A stretch of 64,000 nucleotides of DNA from Dryocosmus kuriphilus (GCA_038277395.1 CM076189.1:238640653-238704652); one strand, 5' to 3'; numbered from the stretch's first letter, positions 22,186 to 33,894 are shown. Notes: generated by a model from the letters alone, not told the origin. Numbers and translations: made by a program.

Positions 22186-23781
22186 GTCTCAGTCTCCATC
22201 TTAAGATTCTTGAACTTGGGTCTTTTACGTTATTCAACCAGACCAAAGCTTTGTGGTCTGTTTGTATTTTGAAGGTGTTTCCTAGAAGGTACTGTCTTAA
22301 TCTTTTAACGGCCCATACTATGGCTAAAAGTTACTTTTCGCTTGTACTATAGTTTTCTTCCACTTTATTCAAAGTCCTCGAGATAAATAGATAGGTGTGG
22401 TTATTTTGAAATAGGACTGCCCCTAATCCTTGATTAGAGGCGTCGGTGGTTAATACAAATTGTTTCTTGAAGTCTGGGAACCTCAGTATTGGTGCGGACG
22501 TAAGTGCCATTTTAAGGATATTAAATGCTTGTTCGCATTTTGGTGTCCAATCAAAATGACTATCCTTTTGTGTTAACTTGGTTAGGGGCCTCGCAATGAA
22601 TTTTCTGTAGTACTCTGCTAAGCCTAAAAATGATTTTATGTCTTTTACTGTTTTGAGGTTTTTATAATTTTTTATTGTTTCAAGCTTCTCTGGGTTTGGT
22701 TTTACTCCTTCTTTGTTATTATGTGGCCAAGGTATTCGAGTTCTGGTTTTAAAAACTCGGATTTGTTTGGCTCTAGGCGTAGTCCTAACTCCTGAACTCC
22801 CTTTTTCAGTACCTTTTCTAAGTTCTCATTGTGTTGTTGGATGGTGTTTCCGAATATAACGATGTCGTCTATATATGCGAAGCAGCATGTGCCGATTAGT
22901 CCTCTAAATGCGTTGTCCATCATTCTTTGGAAGATCGCTGGTGCATTTTTCAAGCCGAAAGGAATCTTATTTTACTCAAAATGTCCTTGGCTTGTAGAAA
23001 AGGCAGTTTATTTTTTACATTCCTCTTTCATAGGAATTTAGTAAAATTCTGCTGCTGCTGTCATGTCAAATGCAGAAAAGAATTTGGAGTTTCCTAGTTT
23101 GTCTAGAATGTCGTCTATAATTGGTAGAGGGTACGCGTCTTGATCTGTGTCCTTATTTAATTGACGAAAGTCAATGACCATTCTCAGTTTGTCGCCTTTT
23201 TTCGGGACTATCCACAATGGTGAATTGAATGGGGACTGTGATTCACGTACTTTTTGAAGCAATCTATTCGTTTCTTCTAGGGAAAATTCTCGGTGTTTTT
23301 CAGGTAGCTTGTGGGAGCGTAAGTTGATTATTTTTCCTGAGTTTAGGATGATTTCGTGTTCCGTTAAGCTTGTGCAAGGTAGTGGGTCATTTTCAAGGGT
23401 AAAAACTTCTTGGTACTTAGTTATTAGTTTTTTGATATTTTCGTTTTCAAATTGTTCAATGTGATTTATTCTGGATACCTTGAGTAATTCTCGAAGTCTT
23501 TTATGGTAGCTTAGTGTGTTTTCTGCAAGTTTGTTGTTGCGGTCATCGCCCTCTTTTCGTTCAATGTTTAAGTCTCGTGAACTTATTTTGTTAATCGTTT
23601 GAAATTCAATTTTTGTAGGTAGCTGTTCAAATTTATCCGAGTAGTTAGTGTATGGTATAGCTATTATTCCATCTTTAATGTTGTAGAGGCCATCCAGGAT
23701 ATTTTTATTATTTTCAATCCATATAGTTTGGTCTTTTAGTTCGGAAGTAATCTTGAGTATTTCGGACTTGTAATGGTACAA
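22186..23781 (-). pseudogene. ERV-1 reverse transcriptase and RNase H, with stops
   Basis: The frame 23781-23038 holds the RT N-terminal part, including PLWIVPKKGDKLRMVIDFR and the first catalytic Asp in FFSAFDMTAA. The frame 22953-22702 holds the active-site box AYIDDIVIF. Between them (23040-22955) are several in-frame TAA/TAG-type stops. Downstream, to 22186, RNase H similarity is visible in shifting frames (TTDASNQGLGAVLF, IQTDHKALVWL). In the live ancestor it copied genomic RNA into DNA; this copy cannot. Confidence 0.8.
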
Positions 23782-23789
23782 CTCGTACT

Positions 23790-25219
23790 TAAGCGCCTGG
23801 ACGCAGGCGACTTACCTACATGCCGATACGCATGTCGCGACCCAGCGGCCGAGTGACATGTAGATGTCGCACCGCTGTAATTACAGGCAAGCGATTACGC
23901 GCCTTGACGTGATATTAAGAGCTCCAGCAAATCGATGGTCGGCGGTCCTCTCGAGGAGACGAGAGCTGAAGAGGCACGGCGAGGTATTAGCTGCGTCCAA
24001 CCCTTCCAAAGGAACTCAACTTTTGGCGTTGAAGCTCCGGCTCAAAGGTCAACCTCCACTTCCTCCTGGCGACAGTGACTTCAGAGGAATCCGTGAGTAT
24101 AACCACATAAAGGGTTAATTTTGGGTTGGGAACCATTGCACCTGTCGATCGGAATTAGTCCGCTGCATTAAGCGTAATTCCGATCTCCAATCCTCCATCC
24201 TTTCCAAGGTGCACGCCTATACGGCTACCTACCTTTTTATTCCTATGTGGGGTTGGTTTTTGGGGGTCCCAGCTCATAGTTAGGGTTTACATCTTCGAGT
24301 ATACCCGCGATAGACGATTTGCAGGATAGAGGAATTTTTCTTATATGTGATCTCGATTTAAGATAGAAAGATTTTGTTATGTGATCTCGATATGCGATTC
24401 TTATATGATCTCGATTTATGAAGTGATAGAGGGATTTTTCCTATGTGATCTCGATTTATGATAGAAAGATTTTGTCGTGAACTCGATATGTACCTGCGAT
24501 AGGTGATAGAAGTCTTTGTACGCGGTTTTGACAGGAGAGAGATAAAATGAGATTTTTCTAGATGAATTATTAACGCGAAGGAATATGTATATTTATTTGA
24601 GTATGATTTAATATTAACGTACGATTAGGATTATAAGTCGCAAATTGCACTTAATTCGCGAATACGCAGCGGTATGAAATTATTGCTTTAAGGCATGAAA
24701 GACCAGAGTAATAAATTAAAACTTCGTTTTCAATTCGTCGAATAGCTCCACGAAATTGCTTTTGATAAAAATTAGTTTCCCTGAGGTAATTAGCTCAGAG
24801 GAAAAAATTATTCTTTCTACTACTTTAGTGATTAGTGATCGCTCACAGGTAATTAACTTGAGCGATATACTTTAATATTATGGTCAGCCATCGTCAATGT
24901 GAGACAGGCTAAGGCAGTAAAGTGAGAATGCGTAATTCTGATACCTGATAGGATAGGAAAGTGATAGTATTAATAGAAATAATCTTAAGATTCCATCTGC
25001 GAAGAGACTGAGCGTGTAGTTAGAATCAAGCAGCCGCTTCTAGCTTCGAAAATTATAAGTGAGTTGAAATGCGCATGTGCGCGATCCAGTATTATTACCA
25101 TCGCCACTTACAGTTAATAGAATATACGGAACAAATCATTATTAATAAAGTTATACATTTGAGTAATATGCATTCGATTTTCTTCATCCCTTGTGTCTAT
25201 TTAATTTCAGCTTAGTACT
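23790..25219. mobile_element. Unclassified insert between ERV-1 protease and RT
   Basis: A 1,430-bp block flanked by GTACT at 23785-23789 and 25215-25219, starting TAAGCGCC and ending CAGCTTA. Protease and RT reading frames are in the same phase across the inferred empty site. The block has a less AT-rich left part, degenerate GATCTCGAT-type tandem repeats (about 24300-24530) and no supported protein. Unusually short for an autonomous element; it could be a solo LTR or a small non-autonomous transposon. Confidence 0.5.
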
Positions 25220-25226
25220 AAATAGG

Positions 25227-25615
25227 CTAAGAGCGAGAAATATATATATAAGACAAAAAGAACTCTTCAGACTTATGCTTGTCAATGAAATTCTCGTCAT
25301 CGTGCAATGGTAATTTCCATTTTTCAATAAGTAAGTCTGTTGGTGTTATTGCATATCTGTCATATTTTTTAAGAAAAGACAGACCTATGATACCATCCTC
25401 TGATAATGGGAAATCATCGTTTACTAAGTGGAAAAGTTGTTTTTTATTCCAATAAATGAGGTAGACTTCTTCTTCTGACATGTGCTGGTCATTGCCCATA
25501 GCGAAATTTTTTCTGTATTTAAAGGGTTGATCCTTAGGTCCTAGCACTTATTTTTTAAGCAGGTTTATAGCTGCGCCACTGTCAACTAGTAATCTGTACT
25601 ACTTTCCATTTCTTC
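25227..25615 (-). pseudogene. ERV-1 aspartic protease
   Basis: Minus-strand residues LLVDSGAAINLL near 25590 give the catalytic D-S-G-A signature, and SEDGIIGLSFL is the usual flap-to-hydrophobic region. A TAA follows the active site near 25550, before the frame 25547-25227. The protease would release the Gag and Pol proteins. Confidence 0.65.
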
Positions 25616-26689
25616 TCCCATGTACGGATTGTAGTCTTCCATGTACGTTTGAGACTCTGCTGTCTCCTCGTACTGTGTTTGTTCCTCTATATCCTCCGGG
25701 TACATTTCTTCGTTTTCTAAACATTCCTCTGGGTTGTCGGTTTCTTTGATATTCCTGATTTGTGGGGGTCTCTTTTGGAATTGTCCTTGCTGAAAACCCT
25801 GGGTTCTAGCTTGGCATTGTGATCCGAAGTGTCCCAGTTTCCCACACTTATGGCATGCCATCTTGCTTCTATCCTGTAATGACATACTTTGATTTAGGGG
25901 TCTGGGTTGGGCTCCCGAGGTGTTTGCTTGCGGTCTCGTATTGAGACGTTTTGGCATGAATTTTTGTGTCGTTTTTAATGGCTGTGGGGGAGCACGTAAT
26001 GGTTGGGATTCTTTTATCCACATTTCGGTTTCCATGGCCATTTGCTGTGCTTCTGCTAGAGTACCTGGCTTTAGTAATCTGATTTGGAGCCCGATTTCCT
26101 TTTTCAGGTTCAGTAAATATCTATTGACGTTCTCCGTTTCTTCTATTTTAATCCTTAATCTCCTTTCTACAGCCCTTGGACACTGTAATTTAATTCGTTC
26201 GTAATTTGCCTGAACCTTAAGGGGAAGTTTTGAACTGACTCAATTACTCCGTGTTTTCAACTCTCTAATTTTGACTTTAAAGCTAGAGGGGAGCTCGTTT
26301 GTTTCAAATTTTGTCTTAAAGCGTCAAATAAGTCTTCGTATGAGTCAATGGGAATGAACCTAAATAGCCTTTTCTGCTGGTCCCTTGATTTTTTTGGCCA
26401 GGATGAAGTCTAGTAAGATACTGGGTTGGTAGCATCTATTTTTAGCTCTCTTTACGCTTCTGATGAAATCCTCCACTCCAACATCGTCTAGGCCGTTAAG
26501 CACTGTGAGAGTGTCGAGAATATCTTTCGCTTTGAGGGTTTCTTCTTCTCGTCCTGATGGTTGGTTCACTTCCTTTGTTTCCTTTTCTCTTCTTTCTAGG
26601 ATTTCCTGATTTCTCCTTAACCTGTTAGTTATAGCTTCTTGCTCTTCGATGTCCTCTCTTGACCGCTGTTCACCTTCGGTCATTAGGTT
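25586..26689 (-). pseudogene. gag: ERV-1 gag, main part
   Basis: The minus-strand frame entering at 26689 is acidic and basic helical sequence up to 26360. After a shift, residues typical of insect Gypsy gag continue (capsid C-terminal part ending MAMETEMWIKESQP), and near 25830 there is a CCHC zinc knuckle, CHKCGKLGHFGSQC. The tail is acidic and Tyr/Glu-rich. It is the structural and RNA-packaging protein. The first 37 codons lie on the other side of ERV-2 (39894-39784), and the frame is continuous when ERV-2 and one GGTT are removed. Confidence 0.75.
26686..26689. repeat. ERV-2 target-site duplication GGTT, left
   Basis: GGTT precedes the 5' LTR and is repeated at 39780-39783 after the 3' LTR. 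Four-base duplications are normal for Gypsy-type integrases. Confidence 0.85.
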
Positions 26690-27354
26690 TGTCACATCCT
26701 CAAATTTTCAATTTGTAAAATTTTAAAATTTTCAATATAACACATGATAACAGTTAATTTCAATTACTGCATTACCACGACACTCGGTCGAGCGAATGCT
26801 GACTAGACTCGCTCGAGCATGTGTCGACTTATGATGAATGCACGGTGGCAGATAAAGTAGTAAACTCAAGCACAAGCAAAGTGAGTTACAATACGCAGAG
26901 AATTCATAGGTAATGCTGGCAAGTCGGTAATGATAAAGTTATCTTAGCACCAAGACACAATTAACTGGTATCATTGAATTTTCTAACGCTATAGATTACC
27001 AATTCAACCACAATAAGGCATTAATTACTAAGAAACTCAATGAACTATTAATATCATCAATGTACAACTAAGTATCGATAACTATTGTGTAAGTTTAAGA
27101 TTCGAAAGGGTAATAGAGAAGGGCTTCGAAGATCGAATCAACCGCAGAACAATCAATAATCAATATAGAATCAATCAATATATAATCGGTAATCAATCAA
27201 TAATCAACTCAAATCAGTCTGACCTCATTAGAAGGACTACATTCACTAAAGATATCGAATAGTATTAAGAATAGAATTGCATTAACCCTGTTTTGATACC
27301 AGAGGACAATGTTTTCCAATGTACTATAGATATGGAAGGGTAATAAGCAGAACG

Positions 27355-27437
27355 TACGTGCCATAATGCAGATTTGCGAGCGTACGTGCCATTATGCAGA
27401 TTTGCGAGCGTACGTGACATTATGCAGATTTGCAAAG
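27355..27437 (+). repeat. Three ~30-bp direct repeats in the LTR
   Basis: Unit core CGTACGTGNCATTATGCAGATT in three tandem copies; the same array recurs in the 3' LTR at 38698-38780. The palindromic CGTACG and repetition suggest protein-binding sites, which is inference. Confidence 0.7.
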
Positions 27438-27544
27438 ATCCCCTCTCAACAAGGGGATGGGTCTCCTATAAGAACCCCGTTCGATGAGGTATCGAGGTCT
27501 TTGCGTTCCGAAAAGTTACATTGTACACGTCGTTCTCCGGGATC

Positions 27545-27765
27545 AGTTAAATAACCTCAAGTAACTAGTAATCACTTTGTAAAAGTAGTCCTCTGTGATC
27601 AGTTAAACAACCTCAGGTAGCAAGAGAAAGTAGTCAACTATTAAGTATTTCTTCTTGTGAATGTAGCCCTCTGAGATCAGTTAAATAACCTCAAGTAACA
27701 AGTGATTATCTTGTAAAAGTAGTCCTCTGTGATCGGATAAATAACTTCAAGTTACAATTAATTTT
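27545..27765 (+). repeat. Four to five ~50-60-bp direct repeats in the LTR
   Basis: Unit core GATCAGTTAAATAACCTCAAG with AAGTAGTCCTCTGTGATC, spaced irregularly; repeated in the 3' LTR around 38885-39105. Confidence 0.7.
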
Positions 27766-27956
27766 CTAGTAGTGAACAAAGTCCCTTTGATTTCGGCTAA
27801 GAATCAAAGTAGAGTCTACTTCGGGTTAAAACTAAAGTGTATATATATCCGGAAAAGAACTTACGAGTGGATTCGATCTGTCGAAGTACGTTCGTGTATC
27901 GCTCGATCAGTGAAAGGAAGAGATACTTCGATTACGGTTCTCTCCCTCTCACTCTA

Positions 27957-28155
27957 GCCAAACTACCCCTGTGAATTGGTCTCGCCGTTGCCAAGTTCGG
28001 AATAGGGATACAAGCGACGAACAAACTACCCCTGTGAATTGGTCTCGCCGTTGCCAAGTTCGAAATAGGGATACAAGCGACGAACAAACTACCCCTGTGA
28101 ACTGCCCTCGTCGTTGTCAGCTCGGAATAGGGACAAAAGCGACGAAACAACTTTC
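27957..28155 (+). repeat. Three ~62-bp tandem repeats in the LTR
   Basis: Units begin AAACTACCCCTGTGAA and end in AAGCGACGAAC. The same three copies lie in the 3' LTR at about 39306-39500. Short frames across them are by-products of the repetition. Confidence 0.8.
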
Positions 28156-28440
28156 TCTCGCCCTTTTGAACAAAAAGGTCAATTTTAAGTAACAACTATA
28201 TATCTGTTCTCATCTTTATTCTCTTTCTACTTAATTGTAATAAACGCATTTTACTCTATATATCTGTGTACTACTTTCATTTATAATTACACGATCCGCA
28301 CAGGGTTGACAAGTGACAACAATCCCACACAAATAATTGGTCAGGACTTACCATCCTGACAATAATCAGCGATACTAGCCTCTTTACTTTTCCATTTCCA
28401 TACTACCTTTGCCTTAACTCGGGACGTAACAGCTGATTTT

Positions 28441-28458
28441 GGTGGCAGCGGTGGGATG
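28441..28458 (+). promoter_or_regulatory. ERV-2 primer-binding site, tRNA-Leu type
   Basis: TGGTGGCAGCGGTGGGAT lies 8 bases after the LTR and is complementary to the CCA-tailed 3' end of a tRNA-Leu isoacceptor as I know it from animal tRNAs. It would prime minus-strand DNA synthesis. Confidence 0.7.
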
Positions 28459-29591
28459 TCACTTTTGTAATTGTAAATTTTAAATTTACATCAAAAATTA
28501 AATTTCGAAAACCTAAATTCAGTGTTGAAAACCAAATTTAAATTCAGTGTAGTTTTAAGATAGAAAATCTGTACAAGCACTCGAGAGTATCAGTCTTTTT
28601 TGGGTTCGTTGCACGGCCACCTTCGGGGTAAAGCAAAGTTCGAGGTGCTTTTAGGCGTTGGCATACTTCGCGTGTTCGCAAGCCCTACCATCGTCAATAA
28701 ACCTACGATTTATCCTGATTTAACCTTATATGTACTCTTTGTAGCAAGATTGTACAAGTGAAGGATTTAAAACAACGAAAAATTCATATTGTAACGCTAC
28801 GCAAACTTAAAATAATGTCGCCGAGTCGTCAAAAAGAAACTGAAGAGCATTTAAGTCACCGCGCGATAGAGTCATATCTCGCGTCAAAGGCAGCATAAGT
28901 TCTCTGCAGACAGTGCATCGGAAAGACTAAGTTCCGTGCAGGCACACGCATCGTGTCTGACTCTGTTAGGTTACATCACTGAAAGAGTTACGCGCTCTAT
29001 TCAAGTCACTGCACTACACGAGAGAACGAACTTGAGGCTGACCATATTCGCTCATACCACTTCAGGTTCACCGCACTCTCGCATGAAGAACGCGCGAGTC
29101 TAACCAAGCGCGGCCTGATCTACTGAAAGTCGCGTTGATGCACTTTAGTAACGTTCTCTTTATTCAAATCACTTACGTTTACTTCATATCAACATATTCT
29201 AAAATCTGTTAACGAACTAAGTGTTTTAATGAAAAATATATTACATCACGAAATTCTTTCGCATAAGACATTAAAATTAGAAGTATAAAACAAGCTTAAT
29301 TCAAAGATTCAATAATTCTAAATCCAGAATCAAGCGTCTATCTGCAGCGCAACTAGTAAAGTAGCCTGTAGGTAGCATACTTGACAAGGTCACTGCGTGT
29401 TACCAGCGAAACGTGACTCACGCTAGTAAAGCGGCGTTCCACTTGTAAACAAATAGAACTCAATCTTTGGTTCAAATAACGAATAGAATCATTTTATAAA
29501 ATCAAATATCAAAAAGTTTAAAATTGCTCATATCCGAGTTTTAAGCACAAAAGTTCATTTTAATTATCAGTAAAACAAAATTTCATCAAAA
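28459..29591 (+). other. ERV-2 leader
   Basis: About 1.1 kb of non-coding leader between primer site and gag. The segment around 28490-28760 has a diverged reverse-oriented relative at 51345-51570. It probably holds the packaging signal and a splice donor, neither of which I can place. Confidence 0.6.
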
Positions 29592-30696
29592 ATGCCTAAT
29601 GAAACAACTTTCGGAGGCGATGTTTCTCGTACCCTCAATGACGCTATGATCACGTTTATGGCGGAATGTTTCGCACTACAACAAGGAGTAATGAACATTC
29701 CCACATATGACGGAAAGAACATGCCCGTTAGGGATTTTATTCAGGATATAGTGAATGGAGAATCAAGTGTACCACCCGATTGCGAAAAACAATATATAAA
29801 AGCGGTTTTAGCTAGGCTGAAGGGTGCTGCTAGGGACAGTACCCATGGAAAAAACGTTTAATGGTATCGACGAATTGATCAAACATTTAAAGCAGCGCTT
29901 TGCTCCGCGAAAATCGTATTCTTGGTATATACATGAAATCTCTACCATCCGAATGCACCGAGATGAAAATGTCAGTGAATTCTTTGATCGAGTAGTATTA
30001 TTGAGATCAGGAGCTCAAGCAGCTCTCGAAGACAAATATGAAAATGTGGGTCAATTGTTAGCCCCATTAAACGACTGTGCTCTCGAAGCATTTAAGCGTG
30101 GGTTGCCGGATAGTATATCAGGCCTGGTTGAGGCACGTAATCCAAAAGATTTAGAAACAGCACTAAAAGTTGCGCTTGAATATGAATCTAGACATCAATT
30201 GCACACTCAAATGCCGACTAGCTTTTACCGCGATTCACGATATCAACAACCATATTATCCAGGATCACGAGATCGTAGCTCCAGTCCGCATGTTCGTTTT
30301 GCGACTTCCCCAGACTCATATAAAGCTCCGGATTCGATACAACATATTATCGGAGTAGCAAAACGTCCGTACTCCCCAGGACTCTCTAATCATCCGAATA
30401 ATTACGACCCTCCCTATCAACAACCCCATACGCCCTACAATCAATACCAAAATTATTCAAATGAACGCTCGAGAAATGCAGAATATTCCTATCAGAATAA
30501 TTCTCGAGGAGGAGTCAGCACTCCACCACGATCTCAGTCACCTGCTCCTCAACATAGAGAAAATTTAAACTACAACTCTACTCGCCGAGCCGACGCAACG
30601 ACGGGTACAGAGAATTCAGGGCGTCAAACGAGCGTAAAAATTTTGAAAAGGCGCGACAAATCTACCATGCCAAGCTCTGTCGAGAATCCCCAGTAG
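29592..30696 (+). pseudogene. gag: ERV-2 gag (one frameshift), without zinc knuckle
   Basis: ATG at 29592. The first frame runs to 29861, and coding continues in the next frame from about 29850, the shift falling in the A-run near 29850. The second part has the helical capsid-like region typical of insect Gypsy gag (SEFFDRVVLL, LNDCALEAFKRGLPDSI), then a long Tyr/Asn/Gln/Pro/Ser-rich tail. No CCHC knuckle is present, unlike ERV-1 gag. It builds the particle core. The frame of pol is +1 relative to the gag frame and overlaps its end after 30655, so programmed frameshifting is possible. The A-run shift could be a sequencing error in an otherwise young element. Confidence 0.75.
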
Positions 30697-30742
30697 TAGT
30701 AAATTCTCATCCCCTGATTTTTCAAAACCTAATACCTCATTC

Positions 30743-33700
30743 TTGATTGATACCGGAGCCGATGTCAATATAATAAAACTAGATTCCTTAGAAGAGGACT
30801 TGATGGTTAATGAAGAGGAATCTGTAGAAATCACAGGTATAACTCATGTGAGGATATCTACTATAGGTACGGTAAAAGTAGTCATAGAAGATTCTGTGGT
30901 TACATTTCACGTAGTATCATCGGACTTTCCCATAAACGTGGATGGAATCATAGGCCGCGAATATCTTCGCCAAGAGAGAGTTGAGATTTCTTTTTGGCAC
31001 AATACAATAGTCATTCACTCTAGACCAACAAAGCCTATCCCTTTTATCGACATGGAATCAAAGAACGCACAAGAGTTTATAGAGGATTATAAAGGAACAG
31101 GAAAAGGAACGGTTAAAATCAAGGCTAGAACTCAACAAGTTAATGAAAAGGTGCCAACTAAGATCAATCAGAAAATAAATAAACCCACAATAATAGCAAC
31201 AAAAAAGACTCTAGCTAAAGACCCTGCTTCTAAACCATCCACTTCAGGAATATTAAAATCAAGAATTCCCAAGTTTCATTTAGAAAGCCAAACACAGTCT
31301 TCATCTAGTGAGTCAACCAGCAACTTGAATCAAAGCACTATAAGTAAACGACTACTACTCCGTCGGAGAAAGGAAGAAAAGAAAACGCGGCCCAACTATC
31401 AAGAGACCAGCTCAGATTCAGAAAATAGCTCAACTGAGATAGATAAACCTGTACCTCCCATACTCCGGAAAAGCAGAAGTACCTTACCTAGTTTGGAAGT
31501 ACCCTTGGCAGAATTCCCGCCAGTTTATACACCAAAAAGCGCACCAGCAACAGCTACTGAAAATTTTCAGGAATTATTTCAGGAACAAGAAATTCAAGAA
31601 GAACAAACAGATCAAACAGAAAAGGGGAACGTCATAGTTATAAGCCCTCCACAAAGTGATAGTGAAGAAAGTACATCAGACGAGGAAGGCAAGGAAACAA
31701 GCCAATCAAGAATAACCAGAAAAGAATTGTCGAATTCTTTTTCTCGTTTTAATAAATCGTTGATAACTCATAAAGACTGGGTGGAGGAAGCAATGGCAGA
31801 AGCAAGAAATAAATCACGTGAAGTTACGGCCATATCAGAAGGAGAAGAGGATCCAGATGTCCTTCACACAATAGAAGAGCTAGAGCCTGACAGCGAAACA
31901 GAATTCGTCAAAAGGATAGATTCCAAGATACACAAAGCCGAAGAGGAATTGAGAAAATCTCAATTAGAAGAATTAATGGCCAAGGAAGGAAGTCACAGCT
32001 CAGAATCCTGTTTACAGGACGAGATATCTCCTAAGGAGATTTATCCTGAAACAAGGACTCGAAAAAGTGTGACTTTCGCTGATCATCCACACACTCCCTC
32101 TACATCCAATGTGCCATCTTCAATACGCCAATCGGATTACGGATTACCACAAGGGTTATCAACCCCCTTTCAACAAATGAAAAAAAAAAAAACTGATCAT
32201 GAGGAAGACCTAACAACCATGAAATTCAACGATACTCAAGAACCGAGTCAAGTGAAAACGGATTCACTGGACACAGATTCTACTCTCGCTTCAAAAGTAA
32301 TAAGACCACGAACTGACCATACGCATACACACATCACTGTCGTCCCAGAACTAGCGCCTGAAGAAATTACGCAGTTCTTGCACGCAGAAGAGAAATCTAA
32401 AATACAGAGTTCCAGAAATAACCTAACCTACCTAAGGGGAAATTATGTTCATTTTCTTTCAGAAGATTGTGAATTCACCACCCCTATAGGGCGACTATTG
32501 ATAGACATAAAGGGAATTGACCCAAGAGAAATAAAAAGACAATGTCCTAAACTAGGTCAAGTCCTGGTAACTCCTCGAGGAAATGACAAAATCTATACAG
32601 TGATTATAAAACAAAATCACTTTGACGAACTACAAAAGGAAAATTTAAGAATTGGGCTACACAATTTGAAAGTGGCTCTAGCAAGAGAAGATGTTAAAAA
32701 TTTCAGAATCTCAAAACAAGGGGACTTGACTGAATCAATGCCTGAAGGAAGATTTCTGAATATATTGAGAGAAGCTTTTGAAAATAGTGGCATTGAAATA
32801 ACGATGTGCTATGGAAGTGTGCGTATACCCCCTGAGAAATATAGGGAAGAGATAATAATCGAGAATCATCGAAGTAAGGTAGGAGGTCATAAGGGATGCA
32901 ATAAGACATACGGAAGAATACGTGAACGATACATGTGGCCAGGAATGAAAGAACAAGTTACTGAATTCGTAAGAAAATGTAAAACATGTCAAGAACAAAA
33001 AATAATACGGGCAAGGACCCACGAACCCATGATCATCACAGATACACCGCTAGATGCGTTCGACAAGGTATCCCTCGATACAGTAGGATCTCTTCCCATC
33101 ACTCCTGATGGAAATCGACATATCCTGACTATGCAAGACAATCTAACTAAGTATTGTATAGCAGTTGCAATACCTGACATTACAGCTATTACTATCGCAC
33201 ACGCTATAGCCAAAAATTTAATTTCAATATATGGCGCTCCAAAAGCCATATTGACCGACCGAGGAAGCGCCTTCATAGGAAACCTTCTCGCGAATCTGTC
33301 CAAAATATTTGGAATCAAACAAATTACGACATCAGGTTATCGACCTCAGTCGAATGGCTCTTTGGAAAGAAGTCATGCCGTGTTAATTGATTATATCAGA
33401 TCTTATGTCGATTACTATGATGATTGGGATAAATTGTTACCATTTTCAATGTCTTCCTACAATACGTCAATACACGAAGCAACAAAATTCACCCCTTTTG
33501 AATTAGTATTCGGAAAGATTGCGCGCACTCCCAGTTCATTTCCAACGGAAGAAAAACTGCAAACTTACGGTTCCTACCTTAAAGAGTTAATAACGCGACT
33601 ATCCGAAGCCAAGGATATAGCAGCGAAAAATCTAATTCACGCAAAGCAAAAATTCAAAGCTCTCTATGACCGAAAATTAAACACCTTCCATGGAAAAGTA

Positions 33701-33871
33701 GGAGACAAAGTTTATGTAACAAAAGAAACCAAATTTAATGAACTCGATAATAAAAGTCCTGGCCCTTACACAATCACAGACTTACTAGACAAACATACTG
33801 CAATCTTAGAAACCACTGACGGAAGATGTTTTCAAAAACATGTAGACAAGTTAAAAATTGCCTACGAATAA
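30743..33871 (+). CDS. ERV-2 protease-linker-integrase polyprotein lacking RT/RNase H
   Basis: One uninterrupted frame of 1,043 codons including the stop (open upstream to about 30655). Protease: LIDTGADVNII gives the D-T-G active site, and NVDGIIGREYL the later part. From about 31050 to 32330 comes a 400-residue linker rich in Lys, Glu and Ser with no recognisable fold; no Y/F-x-D-D box and no RNase H motifs occur. From 32420 follow the pre-integrase region, an HHCC zinc finger (HRSKVGGHKGC ... CKTCQEQK) and the integrase core with D in VSLDTVGSL, D in ILTDRGSAF and E in SNGSLERSH, then a C-terminal basic/beta domain. All integrase catalytic residues are present. In relatives RT and RNase H sit where the linker is, so the loss is a clean in-frame replacement. 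Start codon uncertain because expression is probably by frameshift from gag. Confidence 0.85.
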   Translation: MIDTGADVNIIKLDSLEEDLMVNEEESVEITGITHVRISTIGTVKVVIEDSVVTFHVVSSDFPINVDGIIGREYLRQERVEISFWHNTIVIHSRPTKPIPFIDMESKNAQEFIEDYKGTGKGTVKIKARTQQVNEKVPTKINQKINKPTIIATKKTLAKDPASKPSTSGILKSRIPKFHLESQTQSSSSESTSNLNQSTISKRLLLRRRKEEKKTRPNYQETSSDSENSSTEIDKPVPPILRKSRSTLPSLEVPLAEFPPVYTPKSAPATATENFQELFQEQEIQEEQTDQTEKGNVIVISPPQSDSEESTSDEEGKETSQSRITRKELSNSFSRFNKSLITHKDWVEEAMAEARNKSREVTAISEGEEDPDVLHTIEELEPDSETEFVKRIDSKIHKAEEELRKSQLEELMAKEGSHSSESCLQDEISPKEIYPETRTRKSVTFADHPHTPSTSNVPSSIRQSDYGLPQGLSTPFQQMKKKKTDHEEDLTTMKFNDTQEPSQVKTDSLDTDSTLASKVIRPRTDHTHTHITVVPELAPEEITQFLHAEEKSKIQSSRNNLTYLRGNYVHFLSEDCEFTTPIGRLLIDIKGIDPREIKRQCPKLGQVLVTPRGNDKIYTVIIKQNHFDELQKENLRIGLHNLKVALAREDVKNFRISKQGDLTESMPEGRFLNILREAFENSGIEITMCYGSVRIPPEKYREEIIIENHRSKVGGHKGCNKTYGRIRERYMWPGMKEQVTEFVRKCKTCQEQKIIRARTHEPMIITDTPLDAFDKVSLDTVGSLPITPDGNRHILTMQDNLTKYCIAVAIPDITAITIAHAIAKNLISIYGAPKAILTDRGSAFIGNLLANLSKIFGIKQITTSGYRPQSNGSLERSHAVLIDYIRSYVDYYDDWDKLLPFSMSSYNTSIHEATKFTPFELVFGKIARTPSSFPTEEKLQTYGSYLKELITRLSEAKDIAAKNLIHAKQKFKALYDRKLNTFHGKVGDKVYVTKETKFNELDNKSPGPYTITDLLDKHTAILETTDGRCFQKHVDKLKIAYE

Positions 33872-33894
33872 AAATTTCAAATTTTATTAACACA

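Larger units (their letters stand above)
26690..28432 (+). repeat. ERV-2 5' LTR
   Basis: Starts TGTCACATCCTC and ends GGGACGTAACA; matches 38039-39779. Contains three kinds of internal direct repeat, listed separately. It should carry promoter and poly(A) signals; I could not assign a single TATA box with confidence. Confidence 0.9.

Noticed and set aside
23864..24118. Basic 84-codon frame in the unclassified insert
   Set aside because: No start context, no family resemblance, and base composition explains the lack of stops.
27355..28155. Direct repeats with regular spacing, superficially CRISPR-like
   Set aside because: The units are tandem without unique spacers, lie in a retroelement LTR and recur in the other LTR.
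27932..28195. Open frames on both strands over the 62-bp repeats
   Set aside because: Produced by repetition of a unit whose length keeps the frame; no composition or family support.
32703..33318. Minus-strand frames opposite the ERV-2 integrase
   Set aside because: Antisense shadows of an intact, well-recognised coding frame.
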